Assembly: GCA_965223105.1 (NCBI GenBank)
Contig: OZ244987.1
Span: 4,774,001 to 4,838,000 of the forward strand
Length of the DNA: 64,000 bases
Direction of reading: 5' to 3'
From: JABDMH01 sp965223105
Lineage (GTDB): Bacteria; Bacteroidota; Bacteroidia; Chitinophagales; Saprospiraceae
Position numbers and translations under genes: made by a program. Shown one piece after another: positions 19,101 through 27,430 of this stretch (the first letter of the stretch is position 1; every line of letters starts with the position of its first letter). The notes beneath the pieces are model-generated. The model was not told where the DNA came from and made no database searches. It was given only the letters and a program-made list of their open reading frames with translations.

Positions 19101-19353
19101 CTGACCAGATTTCATCCAGGTATGCAATCCCGTTGAATAAATCCTGTTCGAGGGCCACCGTAAGCAACTGCTCAACCTCTTCGGCCGATAAGCCCAAGGC
19201 CTCTGTTTGAACCTCAACATAGACGGGAGAAAATTCCGGATAAATGGAATAAGGAGCTTTATAAAGTTGAGAAATACCCAAAGCAATCACGATGACTGTG
19301 ATGGATGCAACCAGCAGCCGGGCTTCCATGCTCGATTTAATAATCCCTCTCAT
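16195..19353 (-). CDS. Heavy-metal-type RND efflux permease (CusA/CzcA family), first of two
   Basis: About 1052 residues if started at ATG 19353 (MRGIIKSSMEARLLVASI), where the first RND helix begins. A further 33 codons upstream are open but do not look like the family. The architecture matches its neighbour: APYSIYPEFSPVYVEVQT, porter-domain motifs, TM4 GVIIDDAITNIEHI with the paired aspartates, and GLATNQGILLIKRF in the last block. It is the promoter-proximal gene of a minus-strand cluster RND - mini-adaptor - RND - TonB receptor. The two permeases are clear but diverged homologues, so the pair is old or came in together. A heterodimeric or heterotrimeric pump is possible, as in RND pairs such as MdtBC, but is inference. 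Confidence 0.9.
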   Translation of the reverse strand: MRGIIKSSMEARLLVASITVIVIALGISQLYKAPYSIYPEFSPVYVEVQTEALGLSAEEVEQLLTVALEQDLFNGIAYLDEIWSESMPGLSRVVCVFEPGTDPLKARQVVTERLTQAHALPNVSAPPIMLQPYSSTSRVMKVGLSPTSPEVSLIDVSVLARWTIQPYLMGVEGVANVSIWGQRKRQLQIQVDPIELHKNGVTLDEVVETGGEALWFSPLTFLESSKPGTGGFFDTPNQRLGIRHLLPISTPEDLAKVSVSGHPDKQLSDISTVVENHQPLIGDAIVNGSPGLMLVVEKFPWANTAKVAEGVEEAMESLAPGLAGIAMDMEIYQPGNFIEASLGNLSVALLIGLLLSLLAMFLFLYQWRSAVIGFVAVVMSLLAGVYFLYVMGYSLNMMLFAGFIAALGVIIDDAITNIEHIRKRISEEVAQGKNKSTPTIVLQAVYQTRSPIMYATGVLLLAALPLFFVSGKAGAFYHPMALAYVTALLVSTVVALLITPALSVMLFSNGVSPHRESPLLVPLRAAFDNGVTRFIKKPAMAFITLGVVALGGLLALSMINLDPELPVPKEFDMVISWDAPYGTSHPEMTRVTTEAIQSLGKIPGIKNVAAHVGRAVLSDKITNVHSGEIWVSMDDDAARDHDQITEHIQEVLDGFPNITSKLQSYRDQVLNKRLRGTGHEYAVRVYGENQETLKTKAEEIKAAISSISGLHDAIVVDPPLEPNLEIEVDLERARRHNIKPGDVRRTAAILLAGIEVGYLFEGQKVFDVVVWGKPEVRNDINAVRNLLIDKPGGGQVLLSEVAHVREVETPAVIHREMVSRYRDVVFNIPKSMAPTLNTEIDRALAHVDFPLEYHAELVGDYASQQESKSTVWSVVIACLIGILLILQACFWSWRMSLVVFPTLLITVSGGLVMVWLTGGQMTAGALAGLFGILGLATNQGILLIKRFKNLEVIEGMEFGEDLVKKGFQERLGPILMSILTVALVMLPFVFFGSAPGMEVFHPMSMVMLGGLVTILLLNVFVLPALYHQFGKVSDSILEEEKAMLEHDLAPSI

Positions 19354-20395
19354 TATTAGCGGTTTATTTAAATGTTTTTCGTAGAAACCTTGCCTCATAT
19401 TAGGGAAAGCTCCATCAGTAAATATTCTTCTTAAATAAAATTGCTGTAACAAATACTGCCGATAAGCAGTGCTGCAGACCCAAGGTCACAATCTAGTTCA
19501 TCATGGTATTAATGGTTTAACACGACAATTTCACCCCTCTTTGGTGAAAGAAGAAAATGCGTACTCTAGTAACTTCCAGTTAATACGGGTTTTAGCGAAA
19601 TGACTAGCTCGTTACGGTCTACTGTTGGTGCAATACTACAATCTTGGGGATAAATCTTGCACCTTCCCACTCGTAGGTTGGGCTAAAGATCACTCAGTAA
19701 GAATGTGCTGAAAATCAATTACCAAATTTGGTAATTACTGGACATCTAGAACGTGATCGCCCTCCCGAAGATCGCTCCCTTTTGCTATGAAATTAATTAT
19801 ATCCATCATTTTTAGTTGGGATTCGAATTATTTGAAGTCATTGAAGTAAGAAAATGTCTTCTCTCTGATTTTCAGGAAGATCAATGACTCTTTGTCTTGG
19901 ACTGGTGGCACCAAATTGGCCAAGAAAAGTAACAACCCCTTGGAATGTTGAAATTTCTGTAGAAGTTTAGGTAACGAATAAAACCGAGTGGCAATTCGAA
20001 GAGCAGGAGATTGGACAGCATGCCATAAGACATGCTCCCTGCGGTGGAGCCTGGTCAATTGAGTGCGCTGCATAGTCTTTGTAGTGTTCGCAACTACTAA
20101 TGTAACTTTAACTCATACGTAGAGTCAGAGTAACCTGTCTAATTTAGCAAAAAAAAAATCGCCATGCAATATACTGCCAAAGAAAAAGGCCACTTTTCCC
20201 CATATTTTTTCACATGGTAAAATTGAGCCTAGCCGTAATAAATAAATTACTCTGAAGTCCCTTCTATTTATCTCCCCTCCTCCTCAAAGACAGTTTGTGA
20301 GATGGACAATTTTTTTATCGACAAAAGCCTGAAAAATTACCTCAGCCTTTCCCGATCAACAATAAACCTCGTATCTTTAATTTGTGTCGTTGACC
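19354..20395. other. Intergenic / RND upstream region
   Basis: About 1.04 kb between divergent transcripts. It holds a perfect 20-bp palindrome (listed separately) and a poly-A tract near 20149. A minus-strand frame of 81 codons (19828-20073) has no recognisable domain and I do not call it. No clear sigma-type promoter was found for the RND cluster. Confidence 0.4.
19717..19736. promoter_or_regulatory. Perfect 20-bp palindrome, possible operator
   Basis: AATTACCAAATTTGGTAATT is a perfect inverted repeat of two ten-base halves without a spacer. It lies about 360 bases upstream of the first RND permease and about 660 upstream of the lipoprotein gene at 20396. Dimeric winged-helix or HTH repressors bind sites of this type. 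No regulator gene is adjacent, so the cognate protein is unknown, and an AT-rich chance palindrome cannot be excluded. Confidence 0.4.
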
Positions 20396-21130
20396 ATGTG
20401 GACTAAATCCCGTAATATCATATCTGAAAAAATTCATATGCAATATGCCTTGGCTCTTTTAGTCGTTCTTCTGAGCTGTAGCAGTCTTGAAGAATCGCAC
20501 AATCAATCCACCAGATCCTGGCAGAAACAGTTCGGTCTAGAGGATCGGAAACTGCTCCCCACCGGTCGAAATACCTTCTTTATATTGGAACCCGGATATC
20601 AGTTGGTACTAGAAAGCAATACAGAAAAACTAGTGATAACGGTGCTGGATGAAACCAAAAATATCGGCAAATATGTAACTCGCGTGGTAGAGGAACGAGA
20701 ATGGAAAAATGATATGATTACCGAAGTATCGAGAAATTTCTTTGCCATCGATGAGCTAACCAAGGACGTATTTTACTTTGGAGAGGAGGTTGACATGTAT
20801 AAGGGTGGCGTTGTTGAAAGCCATTCGGGGGCATGGATAGCTGGAGAAAATGAAGCAAACCCCGGACTGATTATGCCGGGAAAACCTGAAGTCGGATATA
20901 AATATTATATGGAATTGGCTCCCAGAGCAGCCATGGACCGGGCTCAAATCATCAGCCTCGATGACCAATTGGCAACACCCGCTGGTCTCTATACACAGTG
21001 TCTCTTAACCAAAGAAGGCTCAGCTCTAAATCCGTTGGAATTGGAATTTAAAACCTATGCACCTGGGATCGGACTCATTCAAGATGAGAAGTTGTTGCTC
21101 AGTCGATATGGGTTTGCAGACAATAAATAA
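20396..21130 (+). CDS. Predicted lipoprotein, paralogue of the secreted protein at 23667-24554
   Basis: About 244 residues from ATG 20396, which supplies a positively charged N-region before the hydrophobic stretch and lipobox (ALALLVVLLSC). A later ATG at 20438 would leave no positive charge; a GTG at 20384 is also possible. The mature part has no named domain that I recognise. It shares its plan with 23667-24554: an opening with a GRNTFFILEPGYQLVLE/KPGMRFVYAG-like strand, the V(I/V)T(V)LDETK / VTDLTK segment, FFAIDE/FFAQDK followed by a tyrosine-rich stretch, then HSGAWIAGENEANPGLIMPG vs HWMAGIEDARPGISML. TATCTTTA at 20372-20379 is one base from a Bacteroidota -7 element. It converges on the receptor gene at 21144 with a 13-bp gap. 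Confidence 0.65.
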   Translation: MWTKSRNIISEKIHMQYALALLVVLLSCSSLEESHNQSTRSWQKQFGLEDRKLLPTGRNTFFILEPGYQLVLESNTEKLVITVLDETKNIGKYVTRVVEEREWKNDMITEVSRNFFAIDELTKDVFYFGEEVDMYKGGVVESHSGAWIAGENEANPGLIMPGKPEVGYKYYMELAPRAAMDRAQIISLDDQLATPAGLYTQCLLTKEGSALNPLELEFKTYAPGIGLIQDEKLLLSRYGFADNK

Positions 21131-21143
21131 TGTCCTGGTTGCC

Positions 21144-23537
21144 CTAGAGAGTGTCCTCAAAATCAAGAGATCCTGATTCCTTAAAACGCTGTCCAAATCG
21201 ATACTGAGCACCCAAATAAATCAGTTGTCGATTGCGCCGATATTGCCGAAGTTGGAATAGGACAGGTGTATCGATTATCCGTTTCCATTGCAGGGAGGCA
21301 AAGACATCGGATACCGTCAAGATGAGAGATGCCCTGTTTCGCAGTATATCTTGTCTCAAACCAACATTGAGGAGAAACATGGGTCGATACTTTCCCTGTG
21401 GGGTGAGACGAGCAGATCGATATTGGGCATTTACCTGGAAAAAACTGCTCCTGGTAAAGTTTCCGTTTATGGCCAATTTACTCTGCCAGGAGACAATTGA
21501 ATTCTTGTCGCTGTATCCCAAATTGGATGCATCAAGTGTTCGGTAAAATACGTCAGAACTCAAGTTAATGCCCAATATATCATTGAAATTTGTCGTGAAG
21601 ATCAACTCCAAGCCTGCTGAAGATTCACTGGCTAAATTGACGTATCTGGTCTGCAGAATTGAATCTTCAACAATCTCTTGGATTCTAGTGAAGGCATCAT
21701 ACTTATGCCGGTAGTAAACACTCGGCAGGATGCTAAAATTCTGACCTTGCCACCGGTACCCAAATTCCATGGAATGAATGAGCTCTGGCTTCAACTTAGG
21801 ATTCCCAACTTCTCTGTTCCGGGGATCTTCATATTCGGCAAAGGGATTGTGCTCATCGCTATCGGCGCGGTTTACCCTCCGGCTGTAGCTCAAAGCCAAC
21901 TCCTGATCATCATCCAGTTCGTATCCAAGATGGATCGTGGGATAAATACGGAAGTAATTATTGGGAATTTCCCTATTTTCACTACGAAGCCTTGAAGTAA
22001 TCAATGCTTGTTCTGCACGGAATCCCAGAAGGAAACTAAAATCTGAAATTGTGTGACCATAAGTCGTGTAGAGTGAATGGATGCTTTGCGTAAAAAGGAA
22101 TTGCCTGGTTCTTTGATGATCGAGATTCCATTCGCTGGTCTGCTCTGAGAATATCTCTCCAAGGAAACGAATATCATCTTCCAGAAATGTTCCAACATAT
22201 CCAAGTTCTAACTCAGAATCCTCACCAGTCGGCTTAGCATACTCTACTGACAATTCAGCTAAAGGGCCGCTCTTTTCTATAAGGTTGTGGCTATTCGACG
22301 TTAGATTGATTGGCAGGTAGTAGTTTTCATCATAGAAATTATCTTCTGATTCCTTGTAAGCCGCATACGCGAACTCAACAGCTAAAGAATGATCTTCCTC
22401 ATCAAACTCATGGTCAAAGGAGAAATTTAGCTCAAACTCTTTTTCCAATTCCTCTAATCTGCGATCGATGACGAATTCCGAGTTTACCTCCCTCTCTACC
22501 AGCCAGTTGGAGTTGGACACTACATCATCTCTGCCCACCGAATAATTTCCAGAAATGTTCATTTGACTGTTTTCACTTATTGATAAATCCAGTCCGGCAA
22601 TGAGTAAGTGAGAGGATGCATCCTTAGATTCGATGCTATTATTCTCGGATGTGCTTAGAATTTTGCCGCTTCTGTCCTTGGAAATTCTTAGATCTCGAAG
22701 TGACTCAGGAGTTAATGCATGCCGAAAAGCATAGCCACTGTAAATATTCAGATGATCCGTACTCCAATTTAGATTGAGATTAGTGCTAAATCTTTCCAGA
22801 TTGCCTGCATTCGCCAAAAGTGTACCATTTAATCCCTTGTTCGTTTCCTTTTTTAAGACGATGTTGATGATTCCAGCCATACCATCGGGCCGATATTTGG
22901 CAGATGGATTAGTCATCACTTCTATGTAATCAATTGTATTTGCCGGAAGGGATTTTAGAAAATCCGTAGGGTTCGTACGTGCTAGGGCAGAAGGCCTTCC
23001 ATTTACAAGATAAGTAATATCGCCACTTCCCCTTAAACTGATGGCACCGTTGACATCGACCGATACCGATGGTAGATTTTGCAATATCTCAGTTGCTGAA
23101 GCTGTTTGGCTAAAAATGTCTTTGGCCACGTTATATACCTTCCTATCCAATGCAAAATTGAACTGAGCTTTGGAGGCACTAATCTCTATTTCTGACAACA
23201 GCTGACCAAACCCGATTGGAATCTTACCTAAATCAACTTTCGGCTCATCTGCAGTGACAACAAATATGTCTGTCCTTTTTGTTTCATACCCTACAAAGCT
23301 GATCTCTAAATAGTACACTCCAGTGTCCAACTGTAAATTGAACTTTCCCAGGCTATCAGTTATAGCCCCAGTCACGAACTGTTCCTGCTGATGATCAAAA
23401 AGAACGACATTCGCAAGCTCCAATGGTGTATTGCTGGATTGCTCGATAATTTCTCCCGATAGCGAAATGGCTTGTGCCAATACCATGTCGGTAGCCACGA
23501 CAGTGATACAGAAAATGGGTAAATACCATTTTGCCAT
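21144..23537 (-). CDS. TonB-dependent receptor-like outer-membrane protein, copy B
   Basis: About 797 residues from ATG 23537 (MAKWYLPIFCITVVATDMVLAQ, signal peptide). Residues ~25-115 form a carboxypeptidase-like regulatory domain (LSGEIIEQSSNTPLELANVV). A plug with TEILQNLPSVSVDVNGAISL and a long beta-barrel follow, ending YLGAQYRFGQR plus a short tail. This is the 'outer membrane beta-barrel' receptor family of Bacteroidota rather than SusC. It is a paralogue of 24692-27181: compare RRVNRADSDEHNPFAEYEDP with KRINRADPDEHNPFPEYDDP. It is the last gene of receptor / secreted protein / receptor. The substrate is unknown; import or protein-surface roles are both possible. Confidence 0.8.
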   Translation of the reverse strand: MAKWYLPIFCITVVATDMVLAQAISLSGEIIEQSSNTPLELANVVLFDHQQEQFVTGAITDSLGKFNLQLDTGVYYLEISFVGYETKRTDIFVVTADEPKVDLGKIPIGFGQLLSEIEISASKAQFNFALDRKVYNVAKDIFSQTASATEILQNLPSVSVDVNGAISLRGSGDITYLVNGRPSALARTNPTDFLKSLPANTIDYIEVMTNPSAKYRPDGMAGIINIVLKKETNKGLNGTLLANAGNLERFSTNLNLNWSTDHLNIYSGYAFRHALTPESLRDLRISKDRSGKILSTSENNSIESKDASSHLLIAGLDLSISENSQMNISGNYSVGRDDVVSNSNWLVEREVNSEFVIDRRLEELEKEFELNFSFDHEFDEEDHSLAVEFAYAAYKESEDNFYDENYYLPINLTSNSHNLIEKSGPLAELSVEYAKPTGEDSELELGYVGTFLEDDIRFLGEIFSEQTSEWNLDHQRTRQFLFTQSIHSLYTTYGHTISDFSFLLGFRAEQALITSRLRSENREIPNNYFRIYPTIHLGYELDDDQELALSYSRRVNRADSDEHNPFAEYEDPRNREVGNPKLKPELIHSMEFGYRWQGQNFSILPSVYYRHKYDAFTRIQEIVEDSILQTRYVNLASESSAGLELIFTTNFNDILGINLSSDVFYRTLDASNLGYSDKNSIVSWQSKLAINGNFTRSSFFQVNAQYRSARLTPQGKYRPMFLLNVGLRQDILRNRASLILTVSDVFASLQWKRIIDTPVLFQLRQYRRNRQLIYLGAQYRFGQRFKESGSLDFEDTL

Positions 23538-23666
23538 ATTCAATGATTTATTCGGGAAAACGATCTCCAATCGATTCAATCCCTGCAGTCTGCAAAAAAG
23601 GCAGGGGGTTTTCAAGTTGTATGTCGATTATTTGGGAATCTCGTTTGTGTGAATGGGTCGACTTCG

Positions 23667-24554
23667 TTATCGTCTTACCTCACAGGGCTCTGTCATATGG
23701 TATACTTTCCGGTTGCTTCTACGCTCGTAGGCAGCTGCTTCCAGCTTCAGGGCTGATTCTCTCATTTTTTTGAGATTCTCTCCTTCAAGTTGTATCACGT
23801 CTACCAGTTCCAATAGTTCCTGAGATGGATCATCTCCTTTATAACCGACCTGTACATTGCCTACCCCTTGTGCCCAATACTTCAATTGATACACACCCGG
23901 CTCCTCCTCTGATGTTTCTGAGATAACCAGCACATTATCATAGCAACCCATGGGCACACATGTGGAAACACCCATTTCATGCACTTGCCCACGATCTGTG
24001 AAATCTACTTCTGGGCCCCACCCCTGGGAATAGCTGGGGGTTCCCACCCATGGATTAGCCAGCATCGAAATCCCTGGTCTTGCATCTTCAATCCCAGCCA
24101 TCCAATGTGGCGCCTCGGCAAATTCACCATCTTCATATTCCTCAGGATACTCGCCCATTCTCCAGACATTGCCTTCTTTATCTTGTGCAAAAAAGGCAAG
24201 TTCTGCTTCTACCAGTTCTCCACCACTATAGTCTAAATCCCAGGTAACCAAAGTATTAATACCTTCAATCACTTTAGTAAGATCCGTCACGTTGATGATC
24301 ACCCGGTGCACCAATGGTTCATCCTCATCACTGAGAGTGGTACCAGCATAGACAAAACGCATCCCCGGTTTTAGAGTCATCCATTCATTGGTGATGACAT
24401 TAGAATTTTCATCGAAATTGTTTGGATCGAAATCCTCCCATTTTTTCTCTTGTGCAGTTGTTGAACCAATTGAAAGCAAGATGAAAAATATGGTGGTCAA
24501 GAAGAAAGCATTTTGATAGATGTTTCTAGCTGTGGAAATCTTAGAGCGGTTCAT
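23667..24554 (-). CDS. Secreted protein of unknown family between two receptors
   Basis: A 295-residue protein with a signal peptide (NAFFLTTIFFILLSIGSTTAQ). The mature part is acidic and rich in Trp, Gly and Glu, with NEWMTLKPGMRFVYAG, WDLDYSGGELVEAELAFFAQD, HWMAGIEDARPGISM and two close cysteines in VSTCVPMGCYD. I do not recognise the family. It lies 137 bp after one receptor and 129 bp before a second on the same strand, so it is probably co-transcribed and handles the same ligand. A shorter paralogue, a predicted lipoprotein, is encoded at 20396-21130 on the other side of the second receptor. A surface or periplasmic ligand-binding role is inference. Confidence 0.6.
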   Translation of the reverse strand: MNRSKISTARNIYQNAFFLTTIFFILLSIGSTTAQEKKWEDFDPNNFDENSNVITNEWMTLKPGMRFVYAGTTLSDEDEPLVHRVIINVTDLTKVIEGINTLVTWDLDYSGGELVEAELAFFAQDKEGNVWRMGEYPEEYEDGEFAEAPHWMAGIEDARPGISMLANPWVGTPSYSQGWGPEVDFTDRGQVHEMGVSTCVPMGCYDNVLVISETSEEEPGVYQLKYWAQGVGNVQVGYKGDDPSQELLELVDVIQLEGENLKKMRESALKLEAAAYERRSNRKVYHMTEPCEVRR

Positions 24555-24691
24555 ATTTAAACAGTTTTTTTTAGATGTGACGAATTATTACTCGCAAAAA
24601 ATTTTACTTACAATGCCTTTGCATAGTTTGGTGCCGGGTTAGTATGGTCGTTGCTGGTAAAAAAACCCACCGCTTCTCATGAAACAGCTAG

Positions 24692-27181
24692 CTACTCTTC
24701 TTCCTCCTCTTCCTCTTCTTCAGGTGCATTTGGCACTTCAATTACATCCTCAAATTCCAGTTGTTCCGGTTTGCGCTTCCGCTTACTAACATAGGACTGC
24801 CCAAAATGGTAGGAAACTCCGAGATAGAAAATCTGATTATTACGTCCATAATTGGTATTCCAAAACAAATTGGGATTGTCTATAATATTTTCAAATTCAA
24901 GTGATGCAAATAAGTCCGATACGGTAAAGACAAGGGAAGCATTTCGATTAAAGATGTCTTGTCTCAATCCAAGATTTAGGAGAGCCAATGGTCGAAACTT
25001 ACCTTGTGGGGTCAGGCGGGAGGATAGATAATGTGCGTTTAGCTGAGCAAATGTGGTCTTCGAAAGTCTCAAGTTTGCCCCCAATTTGGCATCCCAGGAT
25101 ATTTGAGATTGGTGCTTGGCAAGTCCCAGATTGGAACCATCTAGTTCATTATAGTAAAAATTGCTGCTGAAATTCAAGTTGATGTTGTCGCTCACATTGC
25201 CGCGAAACACCAATTCCAGGCCAGCTAGGGTTTCATTTGAAAAATTGATAAAAGTCGTATGCAATATCGAATCCTGTTGGATCTCTCGCAACTCGGTGAA
25301 CGCATCAAACTTGTAACGATAGTACAGAGCCGGCATAAATGTAAAGGCGGAGGTCTGCTTGCGGTAAGCCAGTTCAACAGAGTGTATTTGCTCAGGCAGC
25401 AGCCTGGGATTGCCAGCGTCCCTGGTTCTGGGATCATCGTACTCCGGAAATGGATTATGCTCATCGGGATCAGCGCGGTTGATGCGTTTGCTGTAGCTTA
25501 ACTGCAACTCCTCAAAGTCATCAAATTCATACGCCAATGAAAGGCTGGGAAAGAAGTTATTGTACGGATTCTTAATGATTTCATTGGTTGTTGTAGAGCT
25601 GAGATCGGATTTAATATCTGTCCATTCTGCACGCAGACCAGCACTAAAACTAAATGCTTCGATGGCGTGACCGAAGACGATATAGCCGGCATGCATGTTC
25701 TGATCAAATTTGAATCGATAGGTCTTACCTGGATCCGCAATCCAGTCGCTGAAAAGATTTTCACCAAGGATATCGATGTCATCCCGGACAAACTCGGCAA
25801 GATAACCGATCTCCAACTCAGACTCCTCACCGATTGGACGGCCATAGTCCACGACGAATTCCGTCACCGGGCCTCCCTTTTTAATGAGATTACGGCTCTG
25901 AAATTGTCCCGTTTGGGGGCTCAGATAACGCTCAAAATAAACATTGTCCTCCTTTTCATCATAACCTCCAAAATTGGCTTCAATAGCAAGTGCATGATCT
26001 TCATTGCCAAATTCATGCTCATAGGCAACACCGATATCGTACTCCTGTTCAAAGCCATTGTAATTGCGGTCAATGGTAAAATTTCTAGACAAAGGCACAT
26101 CTTCTTCGAGCTCTTCAGTCGACCACTCGGTCAAAGAATTGTTGTCATTATTCAGATAAAAATACTCACCGGTGATTTCCAATACTCCATTTTCACCCAA
26201 GGGAAAATCTGAGCCCGCAGTCACAATATGCGATAGTTCACCAAAGGATACATCGCTTCTACTGCTGAATGAATTTAAGGTATTTCCTGCTCCGTCACGC
26301 TCGATCCGTCGATCGAAGATATCTTGGGGAGTAGTGGCATCCCGGATACCGTAGGTTACGAAGAAATTGGCATCCTCCAATCCATAGTTTAGACTCAGGT
26401 TAGCAGTATACCGGTCCAAATTTCCAACATTCCCTTGGACAGTGCCATTAATACCCTCTCGATTGGCATCTTTAAGAACAATATTTATAATGCCTCCAGC
26501 TCCATCTGGCCGGTAACGCGCAGAGGGATTAGTAATGACTTCAACACGCTCAATGGTGCTGGCAGGGATCTGCTGCAAGGCAGCTGATCCCCCCGAGCGC
26601 AATAGTGCCGATGGCCTTCCATTTATAAGAAAACTGATATTTGATGTTCCCCTTAGGTTCACTTGCCCATTCACATCGACGGTCACCGAGGGTAGATTCT
26701 GTAAGATTTCAGTGACAGAATTTGTCTGGCTCAGGATGTCCTCCTCCACATTATAAACCTTCCGATCTATACCTAGATTTAGGATGGATCTCTGGCCTAC
26801 CACCTCCACTTCCTCTAAGAGTAAGACATTGATTTCGATGCGAATCTCACCCAGATCTGTTCTTTTTCCTGGTGTCACCGAAAAAGCCCTCGACTTTTTC
26901 GTTTCGTAACCCACAAAGCTTACTTGAACATGATACTTGCCTAGGGCGGGATCTTCAAAAAGGAATTGGCCTTTCTCATCGGTAATGACACCGGTGATGA
27001 AATCTTCGCTTTCATTATTAAATAATACGACATCCACAAATTCCATGGGCTCCCCAGTGGAAGCTTCTACAACTTTGCCCACGACGGCAGATGGTGAGTT
27101 GGGTTGTGCCGATAAATAACTAGTCAGAAGGCCATAAAGCAGCCAAGCTATTGAAGAGATTACGAGTTTGAATGTGTTCAT
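24692..27181 (-). CDS. TonB-dependent receptor-like outer-membrane protein, copy A
   Basis: An 829-residue paralogue of the receptor at 21144-23537, with the same order: signal peptide (1-~25), carboxypeptidase-like domain (VVGKVVEASTGEPMEFVDVV), plug (TEILQNLPSVTVDVNGQVNL, SARYRPDGAGGIINIVLK) and barrel. After the last strand (YLGVSYHFGQS) the protein carries a charged tail ending in a run of nine glutamates, encoded by near-pure GAA/GAG codons, so length variation there is likely. It is the first gene after the two-component system on the same strand, 249 bp below the kinase stop. Three 11-bp direct repeats lie in that gap, which makes control by the neighbouring response regulator plausible. 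Confidence 0.82.
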   Translation of the reverse strand: MNTFKLVISSIAWLLYGLLTSYLSAQPNSPSAVVGKVVEASTGEPMEFVDVVLFNNESEDFITGVITDEKGQFLFEDPALGKYHVQVSFVGYETKKSRAFSVTPGKRTDLGEIRIEINVLLLEEVEVVGQRSILNLGIDRKVYNVEEDILSQTNSVTEILQNLPSVTVDVNGQVNLRGTSNISFLINGRPSALLRSGGSAALQQIPASTIERVEVITNPSARYRPDGAGGIINIVLKDANREGINGTVQGNVGNLDRYTANLSLNYGLEDANFFVTYGIRDATTPQDIFDRRIERDGAGNTLNSFSSRSDVSFGELSHIVTAGSDFPLGENGVLEITGEYFYLNNDNNSLTEWSTEELEEDVPLSRNFTIDRNYNGFEQEYDIGVAYEHEFGNEDHALAIEANFGGYDEKEDNVYFERYLSPQTGQFQSRNLIKKGGPVTEFVVDYGRPIGEESELEIGYLAEFVRDDIDILGENLFSDWIADPGKTYRFKFDQNMHAGYIVFGHAIEAFSFSAGLRAEWTDIKSDLSSTTTNEIIKNPYNNFFPSLSLAYEFDDFEELQLSYSKRINRADPDEHNPFPEYDDPRTRDAGNPRLLPEQIHSVELAYRKQTSAFTFMPALYYRYKFDAFTELREIQQDSILHTTFINFSNETLAGLELVFRGNVSDNINLNFSSNFYYNELDGSNLGLAKHQSQISWDAKLGANLRLSKTTFAQLNAHYLSSRLTPQGKFRPLALLNLGLRQDIFNRNASLVFTVSDLFASLEFENIIDNPNLFWNTNYGRNNQIFYLGVSYHFGQSYVSKRKRKPEQLEFEDVIEVPNAPEEEEEEEEE

Positions 27182-27382
27182 TGTAAAGCTACCCGAGAAG
27201 TCTACCTTCTACAAAGTACAAACTAATATATATTCTTTAAGTAAAAAAGTCAAGGTGCAGTTTTTAAATGGGAAATTTTGCCAAAATTAATCAGCCTTAT
27301 AAAATCTGCACCTCGAATAATGATGGATAATTGCTAGGTTGCAATCATTTCTCTACAAAGACTGACCTCAAGGTAAGTTTGA

Positions 27383-27415
27383 AATTTGGAGACAATTTGG
27401 AGACAATTTGGAGAC
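27383..27415. promoter_or_regulatory. Three exact 11-bp direct repeats, possible OmpR-type regulator site
   Basis: AATTTGGAGAC occurs three times in perfect head-to-tail register (27383, 27394, 27405). OmpR/PhoB-family regulators bind direct repeats with an 11-bp period (known for Pho boxes), and an OmpR-family regulator is encoded 1.3 kb away. The repeats lie 16 bp beyond the kinase stop and about 200 bp upstream of the receptor start at 27181. Confidence 0.5.
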
Positions 27416-27430
27416 AAGAAAAAAACCAGC

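Noticed and set aside
19828..20073. 81-codon minus-strand frame in the RND upstream gap
   Set aside because: No family resemblance, no signal peptide and no neighbour support.
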